Positions 52,264-61,803 of a stretch of 64,000 nucleotides of DNA are shown piece by piece; the stretch's first letter is position 1; every line of letters begins with the position of its first letter. The stretch is taken from NCBI GenBank assembly GCA_036559125.1, contig DATBTT010000014.1, forward strand, positions 1-64,000. The letters run 5' to 3'. Position numbers and translations under genes: made by a program. This DNA comes from JALYTZ01 sp036559125 (GTDB taxonomy: Bacteria > Vulcanimicrobiota > Vulcanimicrobiia > Vulcanimicrobiales > Vulcanimicrobiaceae). The notes below the pieces were generated by a model, which made no database searches, was not told where the DNA came from, and worked only from the letters and a program-made list of their open reading frames with translations.

Positions 52264-54259
52264 CGGGCTGCTCATCCTGCTGGTTTTCGTGATTTTTGCG
52301 GGCCTGATGTATGCTCGCGTCACCCCGGCGATCTTGGCGGTGCCGCTGATGGCGGTGTGCATGGCGCTGGTCGCGGGCGTTCCGGTGCGCGACGTGAGTG
52401 GAATCGTCGTCGACGGTGCGGCGCTACTGGCCCCGGTCTACATCGCCGTGATCTTCGGTGCGATGCTGGGGCGGGTTACGCTCGACACGGGAATAGCCAA
52501 AGCGATCGTCAATTTTGCCGCCGAATTCGGCGGAGAACGCCCGATGGTGCTGGCGTTGGTGTTGTGTGCGGTCGTCGCAGTGCTCTTCGTTTCGCTCTCG
52601 GGGCTGGGCGCCATCATCATGGTCGGCTCCATAGTTCTGCCGATCATGATGACCACCGGCGTCCCTCGAAAAGTCGCATCGACGCTGTTTTTGATGTCGT
52701 TCGCGCTCGGTTTCATTTTTAACATCGCGAATTGGAAATTCTACACGAAACTCTTCGGCGTGCATCAGCAGCAGCTCTACCAATACGCCCTGGTGCTGGC
52801 CGCCATCGACGCCGTCGCTCTCGTCGTATACGCGATCGTTTCGTTTCGCACGTCGCGCGAGTACGCGACCTGGGCCGTCCGCGCTGAAGAACCGGCCGCT
52901 CGCGGCGTTCCCTGGTGGTCGCTGATCACGCCGGTCTTGCCGATCGTTCTGTACTTCTTTCTCAAGGTCGATGCGACGCTGGCCTTCATTCTCTCGGCGA
53001 TCTACGGCGTTCTGACGACGCGCCCAAAACAGAGCGTGCCTACGCTGGTCGCGGCCGCGATTCGCGGCGTCGAAGACGTTGCGCCCGCGATCATCCTCTT
53101 CGTCGGAATCGGCATGCTCCTCAAAGCCACGACCGCGCCGCAATTCGCGGCGGCATTGCAGCCGCTGGTTTCGTTCGGTGCGCTGCACAACCCAATCGTG
53201 TACGTGGTCGTGTTCGGACTGTTGAGTCCGCTCGTGCTCTATCGAGGCCCGCTCAACCCGTTCGGCGTCGGCATCGCGATCTTCACGGTTCTGCTCACCG
53301 CGCACGTTTTTCCGCCCGTCCTGCTCGTGGCAACGATAATGGCCGTCGTGCAAGTGCAAAACGTATGCGATCCGACCAACACCGCCAACGTCTGGGTCGC
53401 AAACTATACGGGAACGCCGATCGACGAAATCACCAAACGTACGTTGCCCTATCAAGTCGCGGTCGCGACGGCGGCCTGCATCGCCATCGTTGCCGCCTCG
53501 GGATCGCTGCTGGGCGCGCGCGCGTTTGCGCTGCCGATTCCGGTCGCGGCGGCTGCGGAGAACCCTCCCGGCCTTTTCGCGCCTTCGCGCGCGGCCGGGC
53601 GAATCGCCGTTGGAGACGACGGCAGCGTTCCGGCACGCGAAGCGGCCGGAACGATTGTGACGGGGCTCGACGGATGGGACGGCGTTCGCGCATATGCTTC
53701 GCAGCAGGATCCAAACGCGGCCGACTGCTCGCGCAAGCGCTACATAGCGTACGTCAAGGCGACGTCGACGAGTTTCACGATCGCCGAAGGCACCGATCTC
53801 GATGTTGGCGTCGTGCTTACCGACTGCGGCGGATGGGAAGTCGACGAATGGCACGATCACGCCGTGTTCGGCAGCGGCCCGACCGCTGCAGACGTTGCGG
53901 CGCTCGCCTCGCAAGGCGTTTCGCGTTTGCAACAGTGGGCGCAGTTGCATCCGGTCCCGGCGAAAAATCTGTTTCGCGAAGGCCTCGCATACGATCCGGG
54001 TAGCCCGCCGACATATTATTTTTCGCTCTTCAAAACCGTCGACGGCAACATGCGCGCGTTCGTGCGGGCGGGCGGTCCGGCGTATGCCGCCGGAATGCGC
54101 AGCAACGACGTCGTCAACAAACTCGACGGAAAGTTTTGGTGGGAATACGGGACGTATCAAACCCAACTGCGGGCGTACGACGGTAAGCCCCACTCGTTCG
54201 AACTGCAGCGCGGCGCAACCACGATCGACGTGCGGCTCGATCGGCCATTTCAAGGATAA
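52256..54259 (+). CDS. IT-superfamily-like transporter fused to a PDZ-containing domain
   Basis: 667 residues from a GTG. Residues 1-430 have 10-12 membrane helices with the internal-repeat loops of CitMHS/TRAP-large-type carriers (LSGLGAIIMVGSIVLPIMM, FALGFIFNIANWKFY). A helix near 415-430 leads to a non-membrane C-terminal region of about 230 residues. Its end has PDZ-like features (VRAGGPAYAAGMRSNDVVNK, HSFELQRGATTIDVRL). A carrier joined to a PDZ-like module is unusual. Coupling to the GH20 gene suggests amino sugar, peptide or dicarboxylate uptake. Confidence 0.8.
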   Translation: MISGLLILLVFVIFAGLMYARVTPAILAVPLMAVCMALVAGVPVRDVSGIVVDGAALLAPVYIAVIFGAMLGRVTLDTGIAKAIVNFAAEFGGERPMVLALVLCAVVAVLFVSLSGLGAIIMVGSIVLPIMMTTGVPRKVASTLFLMSFALGFIFNIANWKFYTKLFGVHQQQLYQYALVLAAIDAVALVVYAIVSFRTSREYATWAVRAEEPAARGVPWWSLITPVLPIVLYFFLKVDATLAFILSAIYGVLTTRPKQSVPTLVAAAIRGVEDVAPAIILFVGIGMLLKATTAPQFAAALQPLVSFGALHNPIVYVVVFGLLSPLVLYRGPLNPFGVGIAIFTVLLTAHVFPPVLLVATIMAVVQVQNVCDPTNTANVWVANYTGTPIDEITKRTLPYQVAVATAACIAIVAASGSLLGARAFALPIPVAAAAENPPGLFAPSRAAGRIAVGDDGSVPAREAAGTIVTGLDGWDGVRAYASQQDPNAADCSRKRYIAYVKATSTSFTIAEGTDLDVGVVLTDCGGWEVDEWHDHAVFGSGPTAADVAALASQGVSRLQQWAQLHPVPAKNLFREGLAYDPGSPPTYYFSLFKTVDGNMRAFVRAGGPAYAAGMRSNDVVNKLDGKFWWEYGTYQTQLRAYDGKPHSFELQRGATTIDVRLDRPFQG

Positions 54260-54267
54260 AACACGGC

Positions 54268-55644
54268 ATGACTGCGATCGATCCACAATTAGCTGCCTAT
54301 TGCGAGTCCCGGCGCGACGCATACGTCGACGAGCTCAAAGATTGGATAGCTATTCCGTCAATATCCGCCGACCCGCAGCGCAAGCAGGACGTGCGCCGCT
54401 GCTGCGAACGGCTCGTCGAACGCATGCGTGCGATCGGTCTCGACGCCGAGGTGCTCGAAACCGACGGAAACCCGTTAGCGTACGGCCAGTGGCTCGGCGC
54501 AATGGAAAAACCGACGGTGCTGATCTACGGGCACTACGACGTGCAACCGGTCGATCCGCTTGAATTGTGGCGGAGTCCGCCTTTCGAAGCGGAGGTTCGC
54601 GACGGCAACATCTACGGGCGCGGTTCGGTCGACGACAAGGGCCAGGTGCTGATGCATCTCGCGGCGCTCGAAGCGCACATGCGCACGCGCGGCCGCCTTC
54701 CGGTAAACGTCAAAGTCGTGATCGAAGGCGAAGAAGAGATAGGCTCGCCGAATTTCGATTCCGCGCTCGCGCGGTATCGCGAGCGTTTCGCGGCCGACCT
54801 CGCGGTGATTTCCGATACGGCGGTATTCGCGGACGACATGCCCTCGCTCACCACGTCGATTCGAGGTCTGGTGCACTGGGAGATCGTCGTTGACGGCCCG
54901 ACGAACGATCTTCACTCGGGCTACTACGGCGGCATCGTGCGCAATCCCATCGAAGCTCTCGCGCACGTCATCGGCCGGTTAAAAGACGCCGACGGCCGGG
55001 TGCTGGTTCCGGGCTTTTACGATGGCGTCCACGATCTCGAATTGCGGCATCTTGCCGAACTGCGCGCGTTGCCGTTCGACGAGGCGGCCCAAGCCGGCCA
55101 ACTCGGCGTGCCGGAACTTTTCGGCGAGAGCGGCCGCTTGGCGTTGGAGCGGATGTGGTTTCGGCCGACGCTCGAGTGCAATGGTATCTGGGGTGGGTAT
55201 CAAGGGCCGGGGAGTAAGACAATCGTTCCGAGTTGGGCGAAAGCGAAGATATCCGCGCGCCTGGTCGGCGACCAAGACCCGCATGCGATTAAGGCTGCGC
55301 TGGCTTCGTACGTGCAGAGCATCGTCCCGACCGGAGTGCGCGTTCGCGTTGAGTCCGGCGGCGATACGCGCGCGGTCGTCACCTCGCGCGATCATCCGGC
55401 GGTGGCGGCGGCCGCTCGCGCGATGGAGGCCGGCTTCGGCAAAGCGCCCGTGTTCATCGGCACCGGCGGCACCATTGGTCCGGTAGCCAGTTTCGACCGT
55501 ATTTTAAACCTTCCCCAGGTATTGATCGGTGTCGGCCTGCCCGACGATCAGATACACGCACCGAACGAAAAGTTCACGCTGAGCCAATTCTACGGCGGCA
55601 TCAAGACGCTCGCGTGTTTGTACGATGAGTTAGCGGCGCTGTGA
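54268..55644 (+). CDS. M20 family metallopeptidase (dipeptidase type)
   Basis: 458 residues. A two-zinc exopeptidase of the M20A/M20C kind. Ligands visible: GHYDVQPVDPLELW (H and D), RGSVDDKGQ (bridging D), EGEEEIGSPN (catalytic E pair), and the final His in LPDDQIHAPNEKF. The lid domain lies between about 185 and 340 (HSGYYGGIVRNPIEALA). It is probably a cytosolic dipeptide or acyl-amino acid hydrolase. It lies 8 bases after the transporter gene, so imported peptides are a plausible substrate. Confidence 0.93.
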   Translation: MTAIDPQLAAYCESRRDAYVDELKDWIAIPSISADPQRKQDVRRCCERLVERMRAIGLDAEVLETDGNPLAYGQWLGAMEKPTVLIYGHYDVQPVDPLELWRSPPFEAEVRDGNIYGRGSVDDKGQVLMHLAALEAHMRTRGRLPVNVKVVIEGEEEIGSPNFDSALARYRERFAADLAVISDTAVFADDMPSLTTSIRGLVHWEIVVDGPTNDLHSGYYGGIVRNPIEALAHVIGRLKDADGRVLVPGFYDGVHDLELRHLAELRALPFDEAAQAGQLGVPELFGESGRLALERMWFRPTLECNGIWGGYQGPGSKTIVPSWAKAKISARLVGDQDPHAIKAALASYVQSIVPTGVRVRVESGGDTRAVVTSRDHPAVAAAARAMEAGFGKAPVFIGTGGTIGPVASFDRILNLPQVLIGVGLPDDQIHAPNEKFTLSQFYGGIKTLACLYDELAAL

Positions 55645-55648
55645 GCCG

Positions 55649-57784
55649 ATGAGCGACCGCAAGCTGCGCTTGGGAATCGACGTCGGCGGTACGTTCACCG
55701 ACGTGGTCGCCATCGACGCCGCGACGCGCAAGCTCGTTGCGAGCGTTAAGGTGCCGACGTCGCACGACGCTCCCGAAGGCGTAGCGGCCGGAATAATAGC
55801 GGGCATCGAGCTGCTGCTCGGCGACCGCGGAATCGATCCATCGCAGGTCGCGTTCATCGCGCACTCGACGACCCAAGCGACGAATTCGTTGCTGGAAGGC
55901 GACGTTGCCGCCGTCGGCGTCGTCGGTCTTTTGAACGGACCGGCGCTCTTGGCGCGATCGCAGATGCGCTTCAAACCGTTCGACCTCGCCCCGAACGCGC
56001 CGTTCGCGCCACAGTTTGCTTTCGCGCGCGACGCCGCGACGGCGCGCGCGCACGTGGATGCGCTGCACGCCGCAGGCGCAGAAGCGATCGCCGTTTCGGA
56101 ATCGTTCGGCGTCGACCGCCCCGAAGGCGAAGAGGCGGTCGTGCGATACGCGCGCGAACGTGGAATCTTCGCGACGGCCGGACACGAAGTCAGTTCGATG
56201 TACGGCTTGCGTGCGCGTACGCGGACCGCGGCGCTCAATGCCGCTATCCTGCCGAAGATGGTGCGGACCGCGCAGATGACCGACGCCGCGGTGCGGGCCG
56301 CGACGATCGCTTCGCCGCTGATGATCATGCGCAGCGACGGCGGTGTGATGGACGTTCGCGAGATCGAGCGGCGCCCGATCCTCACGTTGCTGTCCGGTCC
56401 GGCCGCCGGCGTCGCCGGTGCTCTGCTGTACGAAAACGTTACCGACGGAATTTTCATCGAAGTGGGAGGGACGAGCGCCGATTGTTCGGCAATTCGCGCG
56501 GGGATGCCGCAGATGCGGCCGGCGCGCGTCGGCGGCCATCGTACCATGCTTCGCACGCTCGACGTGCGCACGCTCGCGATTGCGGGCGGAAGCATGCTGC
56601 GTGCCGGTGCGGATGCGGTCGTCGACGTGGGACCGCGCTCCGCGCACATAGCGGGTCTGAAGTACGCAAGTTTCGTCGCGCCGGAATCGTTCGACGGGGC
56701 TCGTGTCGAGCGCGTCCGTCCGACGCCCCACGATCCCGCGGATTACGTCGCCATCGTGGCACGCGACGGCACGCGCATAGCGCTCACGCCGACGTGCGCG
56801 TCCAATCTGCTCGGCTACGTTGCGCAAACGGCGTTTTCGTATGGGAACCTCGAATCGGTTCGCCGCGGCTTTTCGCTGCTCGCCTCCGAAATGGGCATCG
56901 ACGCAGAGTCACTTGCTCGACGGCTGCTCGATATCGCGACGGACAAAGTTATTGCCGCCATCGACGAACTCGTCGCCGATTACGAATTGGAACGCCACGC
57001 GCTCGTCGTGGTCGGCGGCGGCGGGGGCGCCGCCGCGCTCGTTCCCTATGCCGCGCAGCGCACGCATCTGGATTTCCGTCTCGCTCGCGACGCCGAAGTC
57101 ATCTCCCCAATCGGCGTCGCGCTCGCGCTCGTGCGCGAGGTCGTGGAGCGCACGATCGTCGATCCGACTCCGGACGATATCGTGCGAATTCGGCGGCAGG
57201 CCCAAGACGCGGTGATTGCGGCGGGCGCGTCGCCCGAGCGCGTCGAGGTCGCCGTCGAGATCGACGCGCAACGCAATCTCGTGCGCGCGACGGCTTCCGG
57301 GGCCAGCGAGCTCGCGGAGAGTGCGGCGCACGGCGAACGCTCCCAGTCCGAGTTACTGGCGATAGCGGCGCGCGTGCTGCGCGCGCCGCCCGAAGAGGTG
57401 CGCCGCCGTGCGGGCACGGATAGGTTGACGCTTTTCGAATACGACCGGCGGATCGTTGGGCGGTTCGGGCGTTCGAACGTCGTGCGCGACTTGCGCGTGA
57501 TCGATTCGGGGGGCGTGGCGCGGCTAGGATTGCGCGCCGCGAACGTTACGCGCACGTCCGCGGCGGCGTCGAGCCAAGCGCTTCGCGATGCCGTCGAAGC
57601 GGCCACCGCTTTCGGCGACGTCGGGCGTGCGATGCCCGACTTGTACGTGTTGCACGGCGCTCGCATCGCCGATTTTAGCGGGCTCGCGAGTGCCGATCAA
57701 GCCATCGCGCTGGCTCGAGAGGAGCTGGCCGGACGCGAAGGCGACGCGCCGGTCGTGATACTCACCGCCGGAAAGCTTAGTTGA
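55649..57784 (+). CDS. Hydantoinase A/oxoprolinase-family ATPase (HyuA-like)
   Basis: 711 residues. ASKHA-type nucleotide fold: LGIDVGGTFTDVVAIDAAT (phosphate 1 loop), HSTTQATNSLLEGDV, LSGPAAGVAGALLY, FIEVGGTSADCS. The family opens cyclic amides such as 5-oxoproline or hydantoins with ATP, usually with a HyuB partner, which is missing here. The last part differs from classic HyuA. It follows the M20 gene closely, so it may process pyroglutamyl or cyclic products. It ends 8 bases into the convergent permease gene. Confidence 0.85.
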   Translation: MSDRKLRLGIDVGGTFTDVVAIDAATRKLVASVKVPTSHDAPEGVAAGIIAGIELLLGDRGIDPSQVAFIAHSTTQATNSLLEGDVAAVGVVGLLNGPALLARSQMRFKPFDLAPNAPFAPQFAFARDAATARAHVDALHAAGAEAIAVSESFGVDRPEGEEAVVRYARERGIFATAGHEVSSMYGLRARTRTAALNAAILPKMVRTAQMTDAAVRAATIASPLMIMRSDGGVMDVREIERRPILTLLSGPAAGVAGALLYENVTDGIFIEVGGTSADCSAIRAGMPQMRPARVGGHRTMLRTLDVRTLAIAGGSMLRAGADAVVDVGPRSAHIAGLKYASFVAPESFDGARVERVRPTPHDPADYVAIVARDGTRIALTPTCASNLLGYVAQTAFSYGNLESVRRGFSLLASEMGIDAESLARRLLDIATDKVIAAIDELVADYELERHALVVVGGGGGAAALVPYAAQRTHLDFRLARDAEVISPIGVALALVREVVERTIVDPTPDDIVRIRRQAQDAVIAAGASPERVEVAVEIDAQRNLVRATASGASELAESAAHGERSQSELLAIAARVLRAPPEEVRRRAGTDRLTLFEYDRRIVGRFGRSNVVRDLRVIDSGGVARLGLRAANVTRTSAAASSQALRDAVEAATAFGDVGRAMPDLYVLHGARIADFSGLASADQAIALAREELAGREGDAPVVILTAGKLS

Positions 57785-59303
57785 CCGGCGGTTGTGCGGT
57801 TAGCAATTCGTTGGCGTTCTCATCCAGCGCTACGGTGCTGTGCTTAATTCCGTAGCTGTAATAGAACACCAGGCCGACGATCAACCAGACGATGAACGCG
57901 AGCCACACGAGCGGGAAGAAGCCCCATACGAGCGGGTTGTTCTCTTTCAGGAAATAGATCAAGCCGAGCGCCGATAGCGCGGCGAGGATCGGAATGAGGT
58001 AGGGTCCCAGCGGGACCGTGAATGCCCCTTTGAGGCCGCGGTGACGCAATCGAAGAATCGGTACGGCGATCGAAACGAGGATGAACGCGAACAGCGTTCC
58101 CATGTTCGTCAGCGAACCCACGATATTGATCGGCGTCAGGGCCGCGATCGCGGCGATGCAAATGCCGAAGAACACCGTCGAAAAAACCGGAGTACGCCAG
58201 GTTGGGTGCACGCGTGTGAACGCCGGTGGAATCAGCTTGTCGCGCGACATCGCGAAAAAGACACGGCTCTGGCCGAACATCATGACCAGCAGCACGGTCG
58301 TCAGACCCGCGAGTGCTCCCAACGAAATGATGATGGAGGCCGCCGGTCCCCACGACAAGCCCATGTGCAGGACCGCGTACGCTACCGGAAATGCATTGTT
58401 CAACGTATAGAACGGAACGACGCCGTTGAGCACGAGCACGACGATGATGTAAAGCACCGTGCAGACGACGAGGCTCCCGAGAATTCCGATCGGTAAATCG
58501 CGCGACGGGTTTTTCGCTTCTTCAGCAGTCGTCGATACGGCGTCGAAGCCGATGTACGCGAAGAAAATGAACGCGGCGCCGCCCAGCATGCCCGTCCAAC
58601 CGAACGGGAAGAACCCGCCGTCGTGCGTCAACGGACCCGGCGGGAGGTGATAGTTCAAGACGTTGATGTGCTGGAGGCCGATGACGATGAAAAAGACGAC
58701 GATGCAGATCTTGATGGCGACGATCACGGAGTTCACGAGACCGGACTCGCGCGTTCCGCGGGCGAGCAGCGCCGTAATGATGAGGATGATGATGGCCGCC
58801 GGAAGGTTCGCATAACCGGACTGCCCGGCCTGACCGGGAAGCCCCCAATGCGGCCCGTTCGCCCACTGCGGCGGAATGTTCCAGATATGCGCTTGCGCGA
58901 GAAGATTCGCGAAATAGCCCGACCAGCCGATGCTCACGGTCGCCGCGCCGAGCGCGTACTCGAGCACGAGATCCCAACCGATGATCCAGGCCATCAATTC
59001 GCCCAGCGTCGCATACGTATAGGTGTACGCGCTTCCCGAGATGGGGATCTTGCTGGAGACTTCGGCATAGCACAGTGCCGCGAGCGCGCTTACGATTCCG
59101 GCGACGATGAACGAGATGGCCAACGACGGGCCCGCGCGTGTCGCCGACGCTACGCCGGTTAAAACAAAGATGCCCGTGCCGATGATCGCGCCGATACCCA
59201 TCGCCGTCAGCGCCCACGGGCCGAGCGTTCGTTTGAGGCCATGTTCGGTGTCGTTGCCTTCGGCCAAGATGCGGCCGAGCGGCTTAATACGTTGCATCAA
59301 CAT
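57777..59303 (-). CDS. APC-family amino acid permease (cationic amino acid transporter type)
   Basis: 508 residues with about 12-14 membrane helices. It begins with the typical LKRTLGPWALTAMGIGAIIGTGIFVLTG, the APC helix 1 binding loop (GAIIGTGIF). SGSAYTYTYATLGELMAWI and FIFFAYIGFDAVSTTAEEAKNP are CAT/YfnA signatures. Import of amino acids by proton symport is likely. It faces the HyuA gene, so it is a separate unit. Confidence 0.92.
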   Translation of the reverse strand: MLMQRIKPLGRILAEGNDTEHGLKRTLGPWALTAMGIGAIIGTGIFVLTGVASATRAGPSLAISFIVAGIVSALAALCYAEVSSKIPISGSAYTYTYATLGELMAWIIGWDLVLEYALGAATVSIGWSGYFANLLAQAHIWNIPPQWANGPHWGLPGQAGQSGYANLPAAIIILIITALLARGTRESGLVNSVIVAIKICIVVFFIVIGLQHINVLNYHLPPGPLTHDGGFFPFGWTGMLGGAAFIFFAYIGFDAVSTTAEEAKNPSRDLPIGILGSLVVCTVLYIIVVLVLNGVVPFYTLNNAFPVAYAVLHMGLSWGPAASIIISLGALAGLTTVLLVMMFGQSRVFFAMSRDKLIPPAFTRVHPTWRTPVFSTVFFGICIAAIAALTPINIVGSLTNMGTLFAFILVSIAVPILRLRHRGLKGAFTVPLGPYLIPILAALSALGLIYFLKENNPLVWGFFPLVWLAFIVWLIVGLVFYYSYGIKHSTVALDENANELLTAQPPVN

Positions 59304-59370
59304 TACGCCGGGAATACACCTTTGGCGACCGACTCCCTGGTTTTTCTAAGGCAAAAGTCTTAGCACCCTG

Positions 59371-60084
59371 CTAGAGAATCGGCTGAGTGCCAATGAAGAG
59401 GCCGCGTCCGATCAGTCCGCGCTCGTCGAAGCTGACCGAAAGGCGCGCTTTACGAAATGCGCTTTCGTACTCCTCGCGCGTGAAGAGCGTCAAGCGATGC
59501 GGCTCCGTGAAGGTCCGGATGCCGTCGGTGGAAGCCACCATATAGTGGAAGTGCAGGACGGCGACATTGCCGTCTCGGCGGCTGACGTTCATTCGTGCAA
59601 TCTTCAAGTTGGGTTCGTCTACGTACAACGCGTTGACTTGACCGTCGCGCCATTGGTCCGGCGTAAACCAAGGCTCGAGCAGCACGACGCCGCCCGGGTT
59701 CAAGTGCTTCGCGAAGGTACTCAGCGTCTGATCCAGACGCATCGTGTTGGGTGCGTATCCGATAGATCCGAAGAGGCAGACGATCGCGTCGTACCGTTTG
59801 CCCAGGTTGAAGCTAATCATGTCGGCCAAATCCATCGGAACGCCCGGATTGCGCTCGGCGGCCACCGCAAGCAGGTTCCGATCGATGTCCACGCCTTCGC
59901 ACGCGAAATCGTCGCGTAGCCGTTCGATGTGCTTGCCGGTACCGCACGCGACGTCGAGCAACGCATTACCCGCAGTGCGCTTGTGCTCGGCGACGATCTC
60001 TTTGATGCGCGCCGATTCGGCCGCATAGTCCTTGCCCAGCGCGCGATAGAGTGCGTCGTAATATTTGGCGGATTGGGTAAACAT
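59371..60084 (-). CDS. SAM-dependent class I methyltransferase
   Basis: 237 residues from ATG 60084, chosen because it starts the methyltransferase fold. Motif I is ALLDVACGTGKHIERL near 43-58, motif II is EGVDIDRNLLAVAAER, and motif IV is YDAIVCLFGSIGYAPN. The closest general pattern is the YD-starting group (SAKYYDALYRALGKDYAAES) of small-molecule methyltransferases, often linked to sugar or glycopeptide tailoring. It is divergent from the FAD oxidoreductase. Substrate unknown. Confidence 0.88.
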   Translation of the reverse strand: MFTQSAKYYDALYRALGKDYAAESARIKEIVAEHKRTAGNALLDVACGTGKHIERLRDDFACEGVDIDRNLLAVAAERNPGVPMDLADMISFNLGKRYDAIVCLFGSIGYAPNTMRLDQTLSTFAKHLNPGGVVLLEPWFTPDQWRDGQVNALYVDEPNLKIARMNVSRRDGNVAVLHFHYMVASTDGIRTFTEPHRLTLFTREEYESAFRKARLSVSFDERGLIGRGLFIGTQPIL

Positions 60085-60151
60085 GAGCGCGCAAGCTTTA
60101 CGGCATGCTCGGAAATGGCCTGCCAACCGAGCGTCGAAGAGCGCCACTCGT

Positions 60152-61495
60152 ATGCGCGAATACGATGTGCTCGTCGTCGGCGGCGGCAATGCCGGGTGCG
60201 CGGCTGCGATTGCCGCAGCTCGCCACGGCTCGCGAACGCTGCTCGTCGAACGATATGGATTTCTTGGCGGAACCGCCACCGCGTCGATGGTCGGACCCTG
60301 GATGACTTTTCATTCGGGAAGCAAGCGTATCGTGGGCGGAATCGCGCAAGAGATCGTCGATCGCTTGCAGGCGATGGGCGGCTCTCCCGGCCACATCGCG
60401 GATTCGTCGGATTACGTTGCGACGATCACGCCGTTCGATCCGGAAATACACAAGGCGCTGCTATTCGAGATGATGGAAGAATCCGGCGTCGATCTGCTAT
60501 TGCACGCATATTTCCTCGACGCGGTCGTCCCAGCCGGCGCAAACGCCGTGGAAGGCGCAGTCTTCGCGACGGTCGGAGGGCGGCGCGAGTATCGCGCCCG
60601 GCTCACGATCGATGCGACGGCCGACGCGTACGTCGCGGCGTCGGCGGGCGTGGCGACGCAGCAGGGCGACGAGCGCGGCCGGGTGCAACCGGCGAGTTTG
60701 ATGTTTCGCTTGAGTCACGTCGATTTGCGTAAAACGGCGACGTACGTACGCATGCATCCCGATCAAATGCGCACGTCGCTCAAGGCCCACGAACGCACCT
60801 CGCACGCGCTGACCGCCGTCGCGGGGCTTTACGATCTGTGGCACGCCGCGCAGTCCGACGGCGACGTCTGCGTTCCGCGCGAACTCGTTTCGTTCTTCAT
60901 CACGCCGTATCCCGACGAAGTGAGCGTCAATATGACGCGGGTAACCGACATCGACCCGCTCGACCCCGACGATCTCACGCGCGCCGAAGTCGAGGCGCGC
61001 ACGCAGGTAATGCAATTGCTGGATTTTTTCCGCACGCGGGTTCCGGGTTTCGAGCATTGCCGCCTAGCCGCTACCGCGGCGCAGATCGGAATTCGCGAAT
61101 CGCGTCGCATCGTCGGCGCCTACACGCTCACGCGCGACGACGTTCTCGAGGCGCGCCACTTCGACGACGCCGTCGCACGCAGCGCCTACCCAATCGACAT
61201 CCACAATCCGTCGGGGAGCGGCACGACGACGCATCGGTTGCCGACCGGCGAGAGCTATGAGATCCCGTACCGCTGCCTGGTTCCGCAAAGCATCGAGCGG
61301 CTGCTCGTCGCCGGCCGCTGCATCTCCACCACGCACGAAGCGCTTGCCTCGACGCGTTTGACGCCGACGGTCATGACGCTGGGGCAAGCAGCCGGGACCG
61401 CGGCGGCCCTGGCGAATCAGGCGAATCTGCGATTACGCGACGTCGATCCGCAGTATCTGCGCGAAACGCTCGTCGGAGATGGAGTGTTGCTCTAG
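60152..61495 (+). CDS. FAD-dependent oxidoreductase (PF12831 type)
   Basis: 447 residues from ATG 60152. The Rossmann FAD motif is VLVVGGGNAGCAAAIAAARH with VERYGFLGGTATASMVGP after it, typical of the FAD_oxidored family. C-terminal part LVAGRCISTTHEALASTRLT, then MTLGQAAGTAAALA, closes the FAD site. These proteins often sit in carbohydrate salvage clusters with unknown substrate. It overlaps the next gene (TAGTG). Confidence 0.9.
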   Translation: MREYDVLVVGGGNAGCAAAIAAARHGSRTLLVERYGFLGGTATASMVGPWMTFHSGSKRIVGGIAQEIVDRLQAMGGSPGHIADSSDYVATITPFDPEIHKALLFEMMEESGVDLLLHAYFLDAVVPAGANAVEGAVFATVGGRREYRARLTIDATADAYVAASAGVATQQGDERGRVQPASLMFRLSHVDLRKTATYVRMHPDQMRTSLKAHERTSHALTAVAGLYDLWHAAQSDGDVCVPRELVSFFITPYPDEVSVNMTRVTDIDPLDPDDLTRAEVEARTQVMQLLDFFRTRVPGFEHCRLAATAAQIGIRESRRIVGAYTLTRDDVLEARHFDDAVARSAYPIDIHNPSGSGTTTHRLPTGESYEIPYRCLVPQSIERLLVAGRCISTTHEALASTRLTPTVMTLGQAAGTAAALANQANLRLRDVDPQYLRETLVGDGVLL

Positions 61496-61803
61496 TGGCC
61501 CTCAATCGTGCGTTACGGCTAGCGCGTGAATGCGGCGTCGAGGTGCGGTTTGCAGATCTGGGTGATTGGGGCGCCGACGAACTGCGCTCGGAGTACGATC
61601 CCGACGGTCCCGTCATTCGATTGAACCTGCGCTATATCGAAGCGCTCGACGTTGCGGAGATCGGCGAATTCATAACCCTTGCGGTCGCGCACGAACTCTA
61701 CCACCATCGCGAGGCGCTCGGCGATACGGCGCGGCTTTCCGGTCGCACGCAGCGCGAACTCGCCGCGGACGCGTTCGCGCGCGAACTGCTCGCTCTCTCG
61801 TGA
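61495..61803 (+). CDS. Mini ImmA/IrrE-like metallopeptidase
   Basis: 102 residues from a GTG in TAGTG. It contains HELYH at the active site (TLAVAHELYHHREA) and a downstream Glu in RTQRELAADAFARELLALS. That is the HExxH plus E-x2-A-x2-F-A pattern of the ImmA/IrrE family. The whole protein is little more than the catalytic helix pair and sheet. It ends in a GTGA overlap with the kinase gene, so it is co-translated. It might regulate the cluster by cleaving a repressor, but none is seen here. Confidence 0.72.
   Translation: MALNRALRLARECGVEVRFADLGDWGADELRSEYDPDGPVIRLNLRYIEALDVAEIGEFITLAVAHELYHHREALGDTARLSGRTQRELAADAFARELLALS

Noticed and set aside
52424..54322. 632-codon open frame antisense to the transporter gene
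   Set aside because: Highly Arg/Asp-rich product without motifs; it mirrors the codon structure of the well supported plus-strand gene, a common artefact at high GC.
55601..56827. 408-codon minus frame opposite the HyuA-like gene
   Set aside because: Arg-rich shadow frame with no motif; the plus strand has a complete ASKHA-fold protein.
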